Made by a program: the position numbers and the translations under genes. Shown here one piece after another: positions 18,217 through 27,446 of a stretch of 54,235 bases of DNA. The DNA comes from Paludibacteraceae bacterium. Its GTDB lineage: Bacteria > Bacteroidota > Bacteroidia > Bacteroidales > Paludibacteraceae. The notes beneath the pieces were generated by a model. The model worked only from the letters and a program-made list of their open reading frames with translations, was not told the origin of the DNA and ran no database searches. Position 1 is the stretch's first letter. Each line of letters begins with the position of its first letter. The stretch is from assembly GCA_024400275.1 (NCBI GenBank), contig JAKSMY010000006.1, positions 1 through 54,235 on the forward strand. Direction: 5' to 3'.

Positions 18217-18829
18217 CAAAAATATTCGCATTAGTTATGCCATTACAGCCTGCAACGAAAGCAAGGATTTAGACCGACTGCTCACCTTTCTACAGCAATA
18301 CCTGCAAGAAGGAGATGAATTGGTTGTGCAAGTTGACAAAAACAATGTGACACCCGATGTTAAACAAGTCATAGAGGCTCACCGTGACGCCATAACCGTT
18401 TATGCCGAACACCCGCTGAACTATGATTTTGCTCAAGCCAAGAACCATCTCAACCGCCTTTGCTCCGGTGACTATATCTTCCAATTAGATGCAGACGAGA
18501 TGCCACAGGCTTGGCTTATGGAGCACCTCAAACAGATAATTAGCAAGAGACCTTGGGTGGGATTATTTAAATTCCCACGAATCAACTTATTTCAACAAGA
18601 AGAAGGCGGTCAAGTTGAGGAGCGCGAAGCGTGGCCGGATTATCAGGGACGATTATATAAGAATGATCCCGAACGTATTTATTGGCGACGGCCTTTGCAC
18701 GAGCGTATTCATGGACAATGGTTCTATTGGCATTTACCAAAGAAAGATCAATATGCCATTGTACATCTCAAACTCAAACAACAAAATGCCGATAAATGGG
18801 CAGAATGGAATCAACACTATCAAAAATGA
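18209..18829 (+). CDS. Glycosyltransferase family 2, LPS core type
   Basis: A 206-residue GT-A enzyme. 'ISYAITACNESKDLDRLL' opens the nucleotide-sugar fold, and 'YIFQLDADEMP' (about 88-98) contains the DxD metal site. 'RLYKNDPERIYWRRPLHE' is typical of short core glycosyltransferases (KdtX/WaaE-like). It is shorter than the usual 250-300 residues but shows no sign of truncation. Its stop overlaps the next gene's start (ATGA at 18826). Confidence 0.85.
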   Translation: MTNKNIRISYAITACNESKDLDRLLTFLQQYLQEGDELVVQVDKNNVTPDVKQVIEAHRDAITVYAEHPLNYDFAQAKNHLNRLCSGDYIFQLDADEMPQAWLMEHLKQIISKRPWVGLFKFPRINLFQQEEGGQVEEREAWPDYQGRLYKNDPERIYWRRPLHERIHGQWFYWHLPKKDQYAIVHLKLKQQNADKWAEWNQHYQK

Positions 18830-19911
18830 CTATTGCTTACTACATAGCGTCCCCGACATGGGGAGGAGGCGAGCAATATGTTTATGATTTGTCTCGCCAC
18901 ATGAAAGAGCACTATGGCGTAACTCCTATTTTTATTTTTCCCAAACACAGCTCCCCTGCAATGGTGGAACGTTTTCAGGAAATAGGTGAATGCCCTGCTT
19001 ATAAATCCACGGGAGGGTTATGGCGTTTCCTGCCTTTCAGTGGTCGGCGTTTGGCACAAGTGTTGGACCAATACAACGTTGATGTGCTACATATCAATTC
19101 ACGGCAAAGTTATTTCATCAGTGCGTGGGCAAAACATTTTGCACACCACCCTGTACGGATAATAGCCGTACAACACTTGGTGCGCGAAGCCAAGAATAGC
19201 CTGTACTGGCGATGGACGTACAAGAAAATAGATACACTCATTTTCCCTAGTGATTGTGTCAAAAGAGCCTATTTACACACTTTTGGAGGACATATACCTT
19301 TTGCTCACACCGTAACCATTCATAATAGTGTACCTATTTCCTCACATGAGGGTATTGCACAACAAGTTGTTGAACCAAAAACGATTTTCTATCACGGCAG
19401 AATCTGTCAAGAAAAAGGAGTGTTCCCTCTTATTAGTTATTTGGAGAAATTGCAAGACTTGGATTTCCGAGTGGTTTTTGCTGGCGGTATAGACACTCAG
19501 GATAAACACCATTGGGAACACATACTCCGAACCAGCCCTATCCGTGACCGAATCACTTATTTGGGATTTAGAACGGATATAGCCGCCTTGATTCCTCACT
19601 ATCAGATTGGTGTTATTCCGACCATTGTGCCTGAAGCCGGTGGTCCGTTGGCATTGCTGGAGAATATGGCACTTGGACTGCCTACTATATCTTCGGATAA
19701 TGGCTCACAGCCGGAGTTCATTCAGCACGAAAAAAACGGACTGCTATGCCCACCTAATGACGAAACACGATGGATACAAGCCATTCGACAACTGCTCACA
19801 CAACCGCAACAGGCTACACAAATAGCACAACAAGCACAGGACGATTTCTTCAATCATTTTGGATACGAACAGTTTATAAAACAAATGCACACCGTCTATC
19901 AGTTATCATGA
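18826..19911 (+). CDS. Glycosyltransferase family 4
   Basis: A 361-residue GT-B enzyme. The N-terminus 'TIAYYIASPTWGGGEQYVYD' has the Gly-rich acceptor loop. The C-terminal half has 'FYHGRICQEKGVFPLISYL' and the retaining-enzyme motif 'PTIVPEAGGPLALLENMALG' (EX7E). The start at 18826 is preferred over an in-frame ATG 30 nt upstream because it gives a perfect ATGA overlap with the preceding stop and matches the family N-terminus. The role is presumably outer core or O-antigen assembly. Confidence 0.9.
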   Translation: MTIAYYIASPTWGGGEQYVYDLSRHMKEHYGVTPIFIFPKHSSPAMVERFQEIGECPAYKSTGGLWRFLPFSGRRLAQVLDQYNVDVLHINSRQSYFISAWAKHFAHHPVRIIAVQHLVREAKNSLYWRWTYKKIDTLIFPSDCVKRAYLHTFGGHIPFAHTVTIHNSVPISSHEGIAQQVVEPKTIFYHGRICQEKGVFPLISYLEKLQDLDFRVVFAGGIDTQDKHHWEHILRTSPIRDRITYLGFRTDIAALIPHYQIGVIPTIVPEAGGPLALLENMALGLPTISSDNGSQPEFIQHEKNGLLCPPNDETRWIQAIRQLLTQPQQATQIAQQAQDDFFNHFGYEQFIKQMHTVYQLS

Positions 19912-21182
19912 AAGATATATTTATCAAATACCAACAGTACATAGGCTGTTTGAATTATGCTGTCTTTATGCTCATACTGTTTTTCCTTCCTTTTCCATGG
20001 AAATATGTTCAACCCCTTATCGTTGTTTGGTTGGCAACATGGGCTTTAGAAGGACGTTGGCTTCAAAAAAACCATTTTCGTTTCAACCGCAGCCATGTCC
20101 CTTTGTTACTCGTTGCTCTGCTGGTGGTTTGGGAAGGCATATCCCTTTTGTGGACATCGGAATACGATAGCGGTATTTCAGAGGTGAACAGGCATCTGCC
20201 TATCTTGGCGATTTTCCTTATTAGTTTATTCGGTGTGAATGAGCATTATCACCCTGTCAAACTCAAAATTGCTCTTTATGTAGGCTCACTTTGCTCGATT
20301 CTATCGTATTTCACTATTCTTTATTGGTGGACTACTAACGAGAGAATACCGTTTGAAAGCGTATGGCCTGATTGGGATATATGGACACCGTTGGGTAATC
20401 CCATTATCGCGCTTATTAAGCACCATCAATACTATTGTATGGTGCTTCTCTTGGCTCTCTGTTTCTCAGGAGACATATACCGCTACTGTGCGGAACGATA
20501 TAATCGTTTCTCAGCCTTATTAACCGTCGGGATTGGTGATGTGCTACTGACCTCTGTTATCATTTTATCCGGTTCACGAACTATGATGGTAATGCTGCCT
20601 ATCGTTGCCGTTCTGAGTTTGTGGTGGACACTACATGGCATCAAACGGTGGTTAACACTTGCCGGTGTAGTCATCGTAATGGGGCTATCCGGCTTATGGC
20701 TCAACCGGCATAATAGCCGCTTTATCAGAACACAACATGATGTGAGTCAAATCGATATACAACAAATAAAAGAACAGCCTATGAGCCGTGAACCTCGAAT
20801 ATATATTTGGCACACTATCTTCACTCATAGGAAAGAATATGGTGTATTAGGTATGGGCGTAGGTACGTCAGATGCTTTTTTGTATCATTGCTACGAACAG
20901 GACGGTAATGGTTATCTGACTTTCGGTCCTCATAGTTGTTATTTGAAAACATGGATGGAAATGGGACCTATTGCAGCATTGCTATTGATAGCTATTATGT
21001 GTCTATCTATCATTCTTCATAGTCCTCATGTACGGCGGGATGCCGTTTGGGTAAGCCTGGTAATGGGATTAGCTATGCTCACAGAGTCCTGTTTTTCTCG
21101 CATGAGTGGGCTTTATATTCTTTTGTCTATGTGCATTCTGTTGTCCATCTCCGAGCGTTTTGTAGAACAATCACTTCGATAA
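19908..21182 (+). CDS. O-antigen ligase / Wzy-type polymerase family membrane protein
   Basis: A 424-residue integral membrane protein with roughly ten to twelve hydrophobic segments. A large periplasmic loop (about 255-330) holds 'EPRIYIWHTIFTHRKEYGVL' followed by 'GMGVGTSD' and 'GPHSCYLKTWMEMGPI', the pattern of the WaaL/Wzy ligase-polymerase family. It probably joins O-antigen to the lipid A core or polymerises it; sequence alone does not separate the two. Start 19908 (MKDIFIKYQQ) is chosen for its ATGA overlap with the previous gene over a longer frame from 19770. It is the last gene of the plus-strand run and converges with the minus-strand genes. Confidence 0.88.
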   Translation: MKDIFIKYQQYIGCLNYAVFMLILFFLPFPWKYVQPLIVVWLATWALEGRWLQKNHFRFNRSHVPLLLVALLVVWEGISLLWTSEYDSGISEVNRHLPILAIFLISLFGVNEHYHPVKLKIALYVGSLCSILSYFTILYWWTTNERIPFESVWPDWDIWTPLGNPIIALIKHHQYYCMVLLLALCFSGDIYRYCAERYNRFSALLTVGIGDVLLTSVIILSGSRTMMVMLPIVAVLSLWWTLHGIKRWLTLAGVVIVMGLSGLWLNRHNSRFIRTQHDVSQIDIQQIKEQPMSREPRIYIWHTIFTHRKEYGVLGMGVGTSDAFLYHCYEQDGNGYLTFGPHSCYLKTWMEMGPIAALLLIAIMCLSIILHSPHVRRDAVWVSLVMGLAMLTESCFSRMSGLYILLSMCILLSISERFVEQSLR

Positions 21183-21269
21183 CGACATCTTATACAATCT
21201 CACTTCCCCCTTCTCATCTATCGTGAAGCCACGATATTCCGGAATAACTATTGAAAGATGCGTATTCAT
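21171..21269 (-). CDS. Possible 32-residue small protein coupled to GT4
   Basis: An ATG at 21269 overlaps the GT4 stop (ATGA), the same arrangement as real gene pairs nearby. The frame encodes 32 residues beginning MNTHLSIVIPEY and ending YKMSLSK. It overlaps the O-antigen ligase 3' end by 12 nt on the other strand. The opening LSIVIPEY resembles the start of GT2 enzymes (LSIVIPVYN), so it may be a remnant of a deleted glycosyltransferase. A chance frame cannot be excluded. Confidence 0.3.
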   Translation of the reverse strand: MNTHLSIVIPEYRGFTIDEKGEVRLYKMSLSK

Positions 21270-22279
21270 AATGTTTTATATAATGCAATTAAATTATGAG
21301 CAACCTGTTCGTCTGTGAAATGTGCAGCTTGTAAATATCCTTTTTTTATTCTATCTTGACGCAACGAAGTATCTGTTAGCACGTTACTTAACTGTTCCCC
21401 TATATCCTCTATATCCAACGGATTGGCATAAAGGGCTGCATCTCCTCCCGTTTCTGCAAAACAACTTCCGGTAGAGGTCAGCACTGGCGTTCCTACGCAC
21501 ATAGCCTCCAAGATAGGAATACCAAATCCCTCAAATAAACTGGGGTAACACAACACATCCGCACCTTTGTAAATCGCAGGAAAATCAGCGAAAGGCACAT
21601 CATGTCTCAACAACAATGTCACACCCATTTGTTGCGCCAACTTAGCAGCCTCGTCAGCATATCGGCTATGTCCGCCGATTGCCACCAAAGGAACATCAAT
21701 TTTAGCCGCAGCCATCGCACGAATGAGATTCTTGAGATTCTTACGCGGCTCAATAGCACCTACGTCCAATAGGTATTGTTTGGGTAAACTATATTTGGTT
21801 TTAACTGTCTCTATTTGTTGGTCCGATATCGGCTGACGGAAGATATTACTGCAACCTTGATAAACAACCCGTATCTTACTCTCGTCCGCGCGGAAGAACT
21901 CTATCATATCACGTTTCGTTTGCTCCGAAATAGCAATAATCGTATCGGCAGCCTTGCATGCAAACTTAACTTTCTGCGTAAAAATCCAACGATAGGTAGG
22001 ACTGTATAATTCGGGATAACGAGTAAAAATGGCATCATGCATCGTCACGACCGAACGAGCTGAAGAGTGACTGATGGTAAAAGGCAGTTCTCCAGATAAA
22101 CCATGATAAATATCGCACTCTGGAACGTGCATAAAGGAACGTTTCAGTCCGCTTTTATCTACTAACAGCACTTCCCAGTCGGGAGCGTACTGTCGAACGA
22201 GTCTCACCACATCGCGACTATAATTACCTAAACCGCGATGATTATGAAAATATCGTTTGGCATCAAAAGCTATTCGCAT
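21266..22279 (-). CDS. Glycosyltransferase family 4
   Basis: About 337 residues, a retaining GT-B enzyme. The N-terminus is 'MRIAFDAKRYFHNHRGLGNY' with the acceptor-site Gly-rich loop. 'YLLDVGAIEPRKNLKNLIRA' and 'CYPSLFEGFGIPILEAM' (EX7E motif) lie in the donor domain. An in-frame ATG at 22291 would add four residues; 22279 matches the family start better. It overlaps the upstream transferase gene by 10 nt and ends the grpE-dnaJ-transferase run. A role in building the envelope glycan modified by the neighbouring transferases is inferred from position. Confidence 0.88.
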   Translation of the reverse strand: MRIAFDAKRYFHNHRGLGNYSRDVVRLVRQYAPDWEVLLVDKSGLKRSFMHVPECDIYHGLSGELPFTISHSSARSVVTMHDAIFTRYPELYSPTYRWIFTQKVKFACKAADTIIAISEQTKRDMIEFFRADESKIRVVYQGCSNIFRQPISDQQIETVKTKYSLPKQYLLDVGAIEPRKNLKNLIRAMAAAKIDVPLVAIGGHSRYADEAAKLAQQMGVTLLLRHDVPFADFPAIYKGADVLCYPSLFEGFGIPILEAMCVGTPVLTSTGSCFAETGGDAALYANPLDIEDIGEQLSNVLTDTSLRQDRIKKGYLQAAHFTDEQVAHNLIALYKTL

Positions 22280-23688
22280 GGTGTAGTCCATTTATTGTCT
22301 ATTGCCATCAAATTGACACGTAACATATTCATTCCGAATGTTCTCATTTCATTGGCTTTTTGCATACTATCCGGCAATAGATTGACATTGGAGCCTATTC
22401 GATACAACCGTTCCTGCCGACTATTGATACTATAGCAGTAGAAATACGAAGTATCTGCCACTCCGAGATGTTCATTGCTGACAAAGAAAGCATAGTCACG
22501 ATTGTCGTTAAGCACATCTATGCCTAGACAGTTATTATCAAAATCCACGCCGAGCATACTTAAGACAGTGGGATAGATATCTATTTGCGAGGTTGTTTTA
22601 TTGACTATCTGAGGTTTCACCCCAGCTCCGAAGATAAACGCCGGAATTGTGTTATACGTCAGTACCATATCGTAGGGTGACTGCAAGGACGCACCATGAT
22701 CCGCAACCAAGACAAACAAAGTATGATTGCCCCATTGTGTCTGTTGTGCAGCCGCTATGAAGTTTTTCAAAGCATCGTCAGCAAAAGCAATAATCCGTTC
22801 ACTATCATCTTCACCACGATTTATATATTGTTGTGGTACGACAAAAGGTCCGTGATTGCTGACGGTCAAGAAAGAAGCGAAGAAAGGTGTTGAGTCAGCA
22901 CTTAACTCGTTTAATTTATTTAACCCAAACTCAAACAGATAATCATCTGCCACGCCAAAATTATTAACTATTTTCTCGTGTGGATAGTCGTATAAAGAAT
23001 AAATATCTTCTATGCTGTTGTCCCTCCAGAAAGAGTTCATATTGTCATACTGCGGGTTACCTGTTATGAAACACATTGTACGATAACCTGCCTTTTGTAA
23101 ATAATAGGGCAATCCCGTGTATCTATCGGCATTAACGTCCATAATGGTTTTAGCAAAGTTTGGAACAAAGCCATAATGTGTAGCCACTATGCCGTTATTG
23201 GTGTGAATACCGGCCGAGTAACAATGACTGAAATAAACACTGCTATCACGTAAGGAGCGTAAAAAAGGGGTTAGCCATTGCCCTTTACCCTTCCGTTCCA
23301 AGTTAGCCGATGTCATGGACTCCATAAATATGAGCACCACATTTGGATGACCTTCCACCTGTGGCACCGGTATTACAGCACGATTGATTGGGCGCAAACT
23401 ATCTGCTACAGCAATATTTAGGGTGTGTTGGACAAAATCCAACGCTTCTTTTTCATTTATAGCTGCCAATTCATTAGGAACGCCTATTTTGCCGTACTCG
23501 GCACTTTTAATGATATTGAATAGAGGATTGACTCCCAATTTATTATAGAACGGGCTGTTGCAAAAATAGGCAAAACTAACTCGCAAGGGGTATCGTTGGA
23601 ACGAGCCTCGCATACCACAAAAAACGGCTCCCCATAACAAGATACATAGTCCAATAGCTACGCTATATTTTTTGTATTTGGTATTCAT
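22270..23688 (-). CDS. LtaS/sulfatase-type transferase, catalytic half with one membrane segment
   Basis: 472 residues. A single membrane segment (about 8-25, ending GMRGS) is followed by a linker ('FNIIKS') and an alkaline-phosphatase-superfamily domain: 'VVLIFMESMTS' with the metal-binding Glu, 'GIHTNNG' with the likely nucleophile Thr, 'SNHGPF', and 'VLVADHGAS' with the metal-binding Asp-His. Normal family members (about 600 residues) carry four more membrane segments in the same chain. Here those appear to be a separate gene upstream. The ATG at 23688 overlaps that gene's stop (ATGA), so the split is organised rather than a random frameshift. Likely substrate: a phosphoglycerol- or phosphoethanolamine-type head group. 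Confidence 0.82.
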   Translation of the reverse strand: MNTKYKKYSVAIGLCILLWGAVFCGMRGSFQRYPLRVSFAYFCNSPFYNKLGVNPLFNIIKSAEYGKIGVPNELAAINEKEALDFVQHTLNIAVADSLRPINRAVIPVPQVEGHPNVVLIFMESMTSANLERKGKGQWLTPFLRSLRDSSVYFSHCYSAGIHTNNGIVATHYGFVPNFAKTIMDVNADRYTGLPYYLQKAGYRTMCFITGNPQYDNMNSFWRDNSIEDIYSLYDYPHEKIVNNFGVADDYLFEFGLNKLNELSADSTPFFASFLTVSNHGPFVVPQQYINRGEDDSERIIAFADDALKNFIAAAQQTQWGNHTLFVLVADHGASLQSPYDMVLTYNTIPAFIFGAGVKPQIVNKTTSQIDIYPTVLSMLGVDFDNNCLGIDVLNDNRDYAFFVSNEHLGVADTSYFYCYSINSRQERLYRIGSNVNLLPDSMQKANEMRTFGMNMLRVNLMAIDNKWTTPCE

Positions 23689-24227
23689 CTTAGAGTTTTT
23701 TTGTAACAATGTCCTATTGCTTTAAGTGCAACAATATATCCTGCTATCAGTACGATAGCTATTGCGAGAAAAACCAAATTTGTTTTATCTCCAAACACCA
23801 TACCAGCCGTATCGCCTACAAATCCAAACCACTCCGTAACAGATATATTCAAATGGTTTTCAAAGAACGTATAATACCTTGCATCTGCCACCCCGATAAA
23901 GAGCAACACTGCATACACAATACTGAAATACCATTCAATTCCTGTAACCGCCTTACGCATCCACGCACTATAAATTGGTTTACCAAGCAAGCATAAAGCG
24001 AACACCGGCATAAACGCAAACGGTGCAATGCCCATATAACAGGCTATCAAATTATCAAACTTAACGCCAATCAACATAGCCGTTGGCAGCAAAGTCCAAT
24101 CTATTCCCTCAGCCGGCATATTGGCACATAGTAAGATAATACGGCAAACCGCCATAGCCAATAAACACAGCACATGCACAGCTAACAAATAACCAATTAC
24201 TCTAAAAAAAGGTTGTAACTCTTTCAT
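23685..24227 (-). CDS. Membrane-bundle protein matching the N-terminal part of LtaS-type transferases
   Basis: A 180-residue protein with four hydrophobic segments (about 10-35, 52-82, 93-122, 150-172) and no catalytic domain. Between segments three and four, 'ARYYTFFENHLNISVTEWF' resembles the loop of the intact paralogue at 25629-27431 ('FPSWGYHLNQDIFEYL'). It ends where the fifth segment would begin, and that segment is the N-terminus of the next gene. It starts 10 bp after the second catalytic-half gene and overlaps the first, so it may serve one or both. Standing alone it would look like a generic membrane protein. Confidence 0.7.
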   Translation of the reverse strand: MKELQPFFRVIGYLLAVHVLCLLAMAVCRIILLCANMPAEGIDWTLLPTAMLIGVKFDNLIACYMGIAPFAFMPVFALCLLGKPIYSAWMRKAVTGIEWYFSIVYAVLLFIGVADARYYTFFENHLNISVTEWFGFVGDTAGMVFGDKTNLVFLAIAIVLIAGYIVALKAIGHCYKKTLR

Positions 24228-24237
24228 ATCTTATCAT

Positions 24238-25632
24238 TTAATATATCCATAAACTATCCACCGCCGATATATTCACCCACATCATATCTTGTCCAAACAA
24301 CCGCATTTGTTCTTTTTGGTTCGGGTCGTGAAGTTCAGAATGAGTACGCAAATCATATAAATAATCTGTGTCGGTTGTTGTATTGTAGCAATAGAACAAA
24401 CTATCTGACACAACTCCCAAATGGTCGTTATTGACACACAAGACATAGTCTTTTTTCAAAGCGAAAACATCGTTTCCCATTCCTGTGTTCACGTATGGCA
24501 ACCCCATCAGGGAAAGAATCGTGGGTGCCATATCCGTTTGTGAGCATACCTGATTGAACTGTTGCGGCATAGGTACCAAATCGGTTTTCAAAAAACAAGC
24601 GATATGGTTATGGCTAATACACATATCATAGCTATTATTTTTATCGGGTGCACCATGGTCACCTATCAACAGGTATATAGCATCTTTCCCCCACTCCGTT
24701 TGCTCTGCCCGTTGCATAAACGATTGCAAGGCATCGTCTGCAAACCGCACACCAGCCTCTTCAGCACTCATTCCTGTCAGATAATACCTATCCGGCACGA
24801 CAACAGGTCCGTGATTGCTAACCGTCAAAAATAGCGCAAAGAAAGGAGTTGTGTCTTGTCTGTTATTCAAATGATTTATCCCCCAATCAAATAAATATTG
24901 GTCATCAACACCGAAATTATTTACCCTTTTCTCTTTCGGGAAATCACATTCGGAATAAATTTCATTTATTCCATTTGCGAGAAAAGCCGTGGACATATTA
25001 TCATAGCAAGGATTGCCCGTAATAAAAGCCATCGTGCTATAGCCGGCATCGTGCAAAACAGAAGGTAATCCGGCATATCGAACAGCTTGAGCAGGCATAG
25101 TTGTTTGTGCAAAACGAGGTAAATAACCAAATAACGTTCCCGTCAAGCCATTATTAGTATGCACCCCTGTCGAATAACAGCGAGAAAACGTTATTGCCGA
25201 ATCACGCAAACTGCGTAGATAAGGCGTTAAAGGCTCACCTTGAAATGTGCGATCAAGATTATGATACGCCATTGATTCCATTAAAATAAGCACCACATTT
25301 CGTTTGTTCACCGTATCTTTTCCTACCACCTCACGGCGCATGGGTTTAGACTGCGGTGTATAATGCAAGTAGTGCTGCACATATCCCAACGCATTGGAAC
25401 AAGTCACATCACAAAGCAACGGAGGCAAAGGCTGCTGCTTTTCATCTACACTCTTCAGTATATTAAACGTGGGATTAATTCCCAAACGGTTATAGAACGG
25501 ACTGGCACAAAAATAGGCGTGGCGCAATTTCAACGGATCGGATTGCACAGATCCTCGCATGCCCAAAAAGCATAATCCTCCCAAAAGAAGAATAACAAGA
25601 ATCCCTATGATGTATTTACGACGCATAATCAC
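24238..25632 (-). CDS. LtaS/sulfatase-type transferase, catalytic half (paralogue)
   Basis: 464 residues, organised like the 472-residue protein downstream: a basic N-terminus (MRRKYIIG), one membrane segment ending 'FLGMRGS', then 'ASPFYNRLGINPTFNILKS'. The catalytic motifs are 'VVLILMESMA', 'GVHTNNG', 'VSNHGPV' and 'YLLIGDHGAP'. A GTG start at 25632 overlaps the upstream stop (GTGA); an ATG at 25626 is the alternative. It lacks membrane segments 1-4. The only free-standing candidate for those is the 180-residue gene just downstream. Confidence 0.82.
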   Translation of the reverse strand: MIMRRKYIIGILVILLLGGLCFLGMRGSVQSDPLKLRHAYFCASPFYNRLGINPTFNILKSVDEKQQPLPPLLCDVTCSNALGYVQHYLHYTPQSKPMRREVVGKDTVNKRNVVLILMESMAYHNLDRTFQGEPLTPYLRSLRDSAITFSRCYSTGVHTNNGLTGTLFGYLPRFAQTTMPAQAVRYAGLPSVLHDAGYSTMAFITGNPCYDNMSTAFLANGINEIYSECDFPKEKRVNNFGVDDQYLFDWGINHLNNRQDTTPFFALFLTVSNHGPVVVPDRYYLTGMSAEEAGVRFADDALQSFMQRAEQTEWGKDAIYLLIGDHGAPDKNNSYDMCISHNHIACFLKTDLVPMPQQFNQVCSQTDMAPTILSLMGLPYVNTGMGNDVFALKKDYVLCVNNDHLGVVSDSLFYCYNTTTDTDYLYDLRTHSELHDPNQKEQMRLFGQDMMWVNISAVDSLWIY

Positions 25633-27431
25633 AGCTCCTGAATAGTTTCCATTACACGTTGTATCAAAGCACGAGCGTAATGCTCGGTTTGTGGATTGGT
25701 GCCGATAAGCACTTTATCCGCCTTAGCATCTACCACTATCGTATCATTCGGTCTTATCAGTCCAAATCCGTCATTAAACGCAAAAAAAGCAAATTCCTGT
25801 TGGGTTGTATCAACCATGTTCTTACCAAACAAAAAACCATCCGCCTCCAATCCCATCTGGCACAACAACGTGGGCACTAAATCAACTTGCGAACCTAACC
25901 TGTCTATCTGCCGGGCTTGCTGGACAGCACCACCGGCCATAACAACAGGTATGCGATAGCGAGCCGGCATATAATTAGCCAATCCGTCAGGATAAGGGAA
26001 TCCATGATCGGCAACCATCACCACCAACGTACTGTCCCATATCGGACTATTTCGCAAAGTATCCATAAAGGCACCCAAACAACTATCCGTGTACGCAATA
26101 GCATTCAAGTAAGGATTTTCCAAATGATGATAATCCACCTCAAACGGTTCATGGCTACTCAAAGACAGAATAACATCTAAATGCTTAGCGGTATCTTGTT
26201 TTCTGCCAACAATCTCAGACAGTGCCCTATCAAATACAATATGGTCCGGAACGCCCCATTTACTCAACCTGTCCGCCGGAGCAAAATCTCTATCTGCCAC
26301 CCTGTTCTCAAAGCCACCTTGCACCAAATACGACCGCATATTGGTAAAGTCCTCATCTCCGCCATAGAAGAACTTAAGTTTATAGCCTGCTTGCTTCAAG
26401 CACTGCCCCAACTGAGGCAATGATTGCGACTTGTACGGAACCACCATTAACGAAGATGTCGGCTGTCCCGGAAAAGCACTCAAAGTAGCCACCACGCCAC
26501 GATCGGTACGATAACTGGACGCGTATATATTGGAGAAATATACCCCCTCCCAACTGATACGCTGTACATTCGGCATTGCCCCCCATGCGTTTTGTGAGAA
26601 ACTTTCCAAAATAAAGAAGATGATATTCGGACGGGGGGTCGTCAACAACGGCAATGTTGTTGTATCCGAGTTAAAACGTGCAGGAGACAGCAAATCCTCC
26701 ACACATTGTTTAGCCTTATCCGAAGGCATATAGGTATATTTGGCCACGTCAAACACATCACTTCCCAACGACTCCATAATATTAAACAACGGATTAACCG
26801 CCGCCACATTCAACATCTGATTATCCGAGAAATAAACACGTCCCGAATTCATTGTACTGACTGTCACACTACCCCGAATAGGCAAAAACAATGCTCCCGT
26901 TATCAGCAGCATTCCCAAGGTTGATAACACTTTTTTAGTCGGCGGTTGACAATGCACGATGCTCAATTTCTTATATATCCACCACCAAATGGCAAAGAGG
27001 ACGGCAAACCCTACACAGCCCAACGTCCACACCCACCACGGGGCACATGCCAACGCTTCACGTGGCGTGGCTAAGTATTCAAAAATATCCTGATTAAGGT
27101 GATACCCCCAACTGGGGAAACAACCGTTATCGCCTAAGACGGTCCAAAGTCCGACTGTCAGACAAAGCGCAGTAAGTCCGTCAAAGATACATCTTATTAT
27201 ATGCCAACGTACCCAAAAACTCACGCACAAAATCAGTCCGACAGCCAACATGACATACGATGCTACGCTCAAATCTAATGGCAGTCCGTGCCAAGGTACC
27301 AAGAACCAATCTGTCCAATGCACATCGCCCAACAAACCATACTGCCACAGCATAAAAAAAGGTTTTTGGACTACGAAGAACAAAATCCAAAACACGTACA
27401 ACTTTATGAAGAGTAGCAGGCGATGTTTCAT
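25629..27431 (-). CDS. Full-length LtaS/sulfatase-family membrane transferase
   Basis: A 600-residue protein with five N-terminal membrane segments (about 8-30, 49-74, 78-100, 132-155, 168-189). A periplasmic alkaline-phosphatase-type domain follows: 'NIIFFILESFS', 'SYRTDRG' with the likely catalytic Thr, 'LSLSSHEPF' and 'VVMVADHGFP'. Length and topology match lipoteichoic-acid-synthase-like phosphoglycerol or phosphoethanolamine transferases of Gram-negative envelopes. It starts 15 bp after dnaJ and is followed by two paralogues in which membrane and catalytic parts are separated. Confidence 0.87.
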   Translation of the reverse strand: MKHRLLLFIKLYVFWILFFVVQKPFFMLWQYGLLGDVHWTDWFLVPWHGLPLDLSVASYVMLAVGLILCVSFWVRWHIIRCIFDGLTALCLTVGLWTVLGDNGCFPSWGYHLNQDIFEYLATPREALACAPWWVWTLGCVGFAVLFAIWWWIYKKLSIVHCQPPTKKVLSTLGMLLITGALFLPIRGSVTVSTMNSGRVYFSDNQMLNVAAVNPLFNIMESLGSDVFDVAKYTYMPSDKAKQCVEDLLSPARFNSDTTTLPLLTTPRPNIIFFILESFSQNAWGAMPNVQRISWEGVYFSNIYASSYRTDRGVVATLSAFPGQPTSSLMVVPYKSQSLPQLGQCLKQAGYKLKFFYGGDEDFTNMRSYLVQGGFENRVADRDFAPADRLSKWGVPDHIVFDRALSEIVGRKQDTAKHLDVILSLSSHEPFEVDYHHLENPYLNAIAYTDSCLGAFMDTLRNSPIWDSTLVVMVADHGFPYPDGLANYMPARYRIPVVMAGGAVQQARQIDRLGSQVDLVPTLLCQMGLEADGFLFGKNMVDTTQQEFAFFAFNDGFGLIRPNDTIVVDAKADKVLIGTNPQTEHYARALIQRVMETIQEL

Positions 27432-27446
27432 AGTGGGCTGAAGTGG

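Noticed and set aside
23685..23709. Simple frameshift or assembly error splitting a single transferase gene
   Set aside because: The junction is an exact ATGA overlap with a proper new N-terminus, and the paralogue at 24238-25632 begins at the same structural point, so two independent errors would be needed. Not completely excluded.
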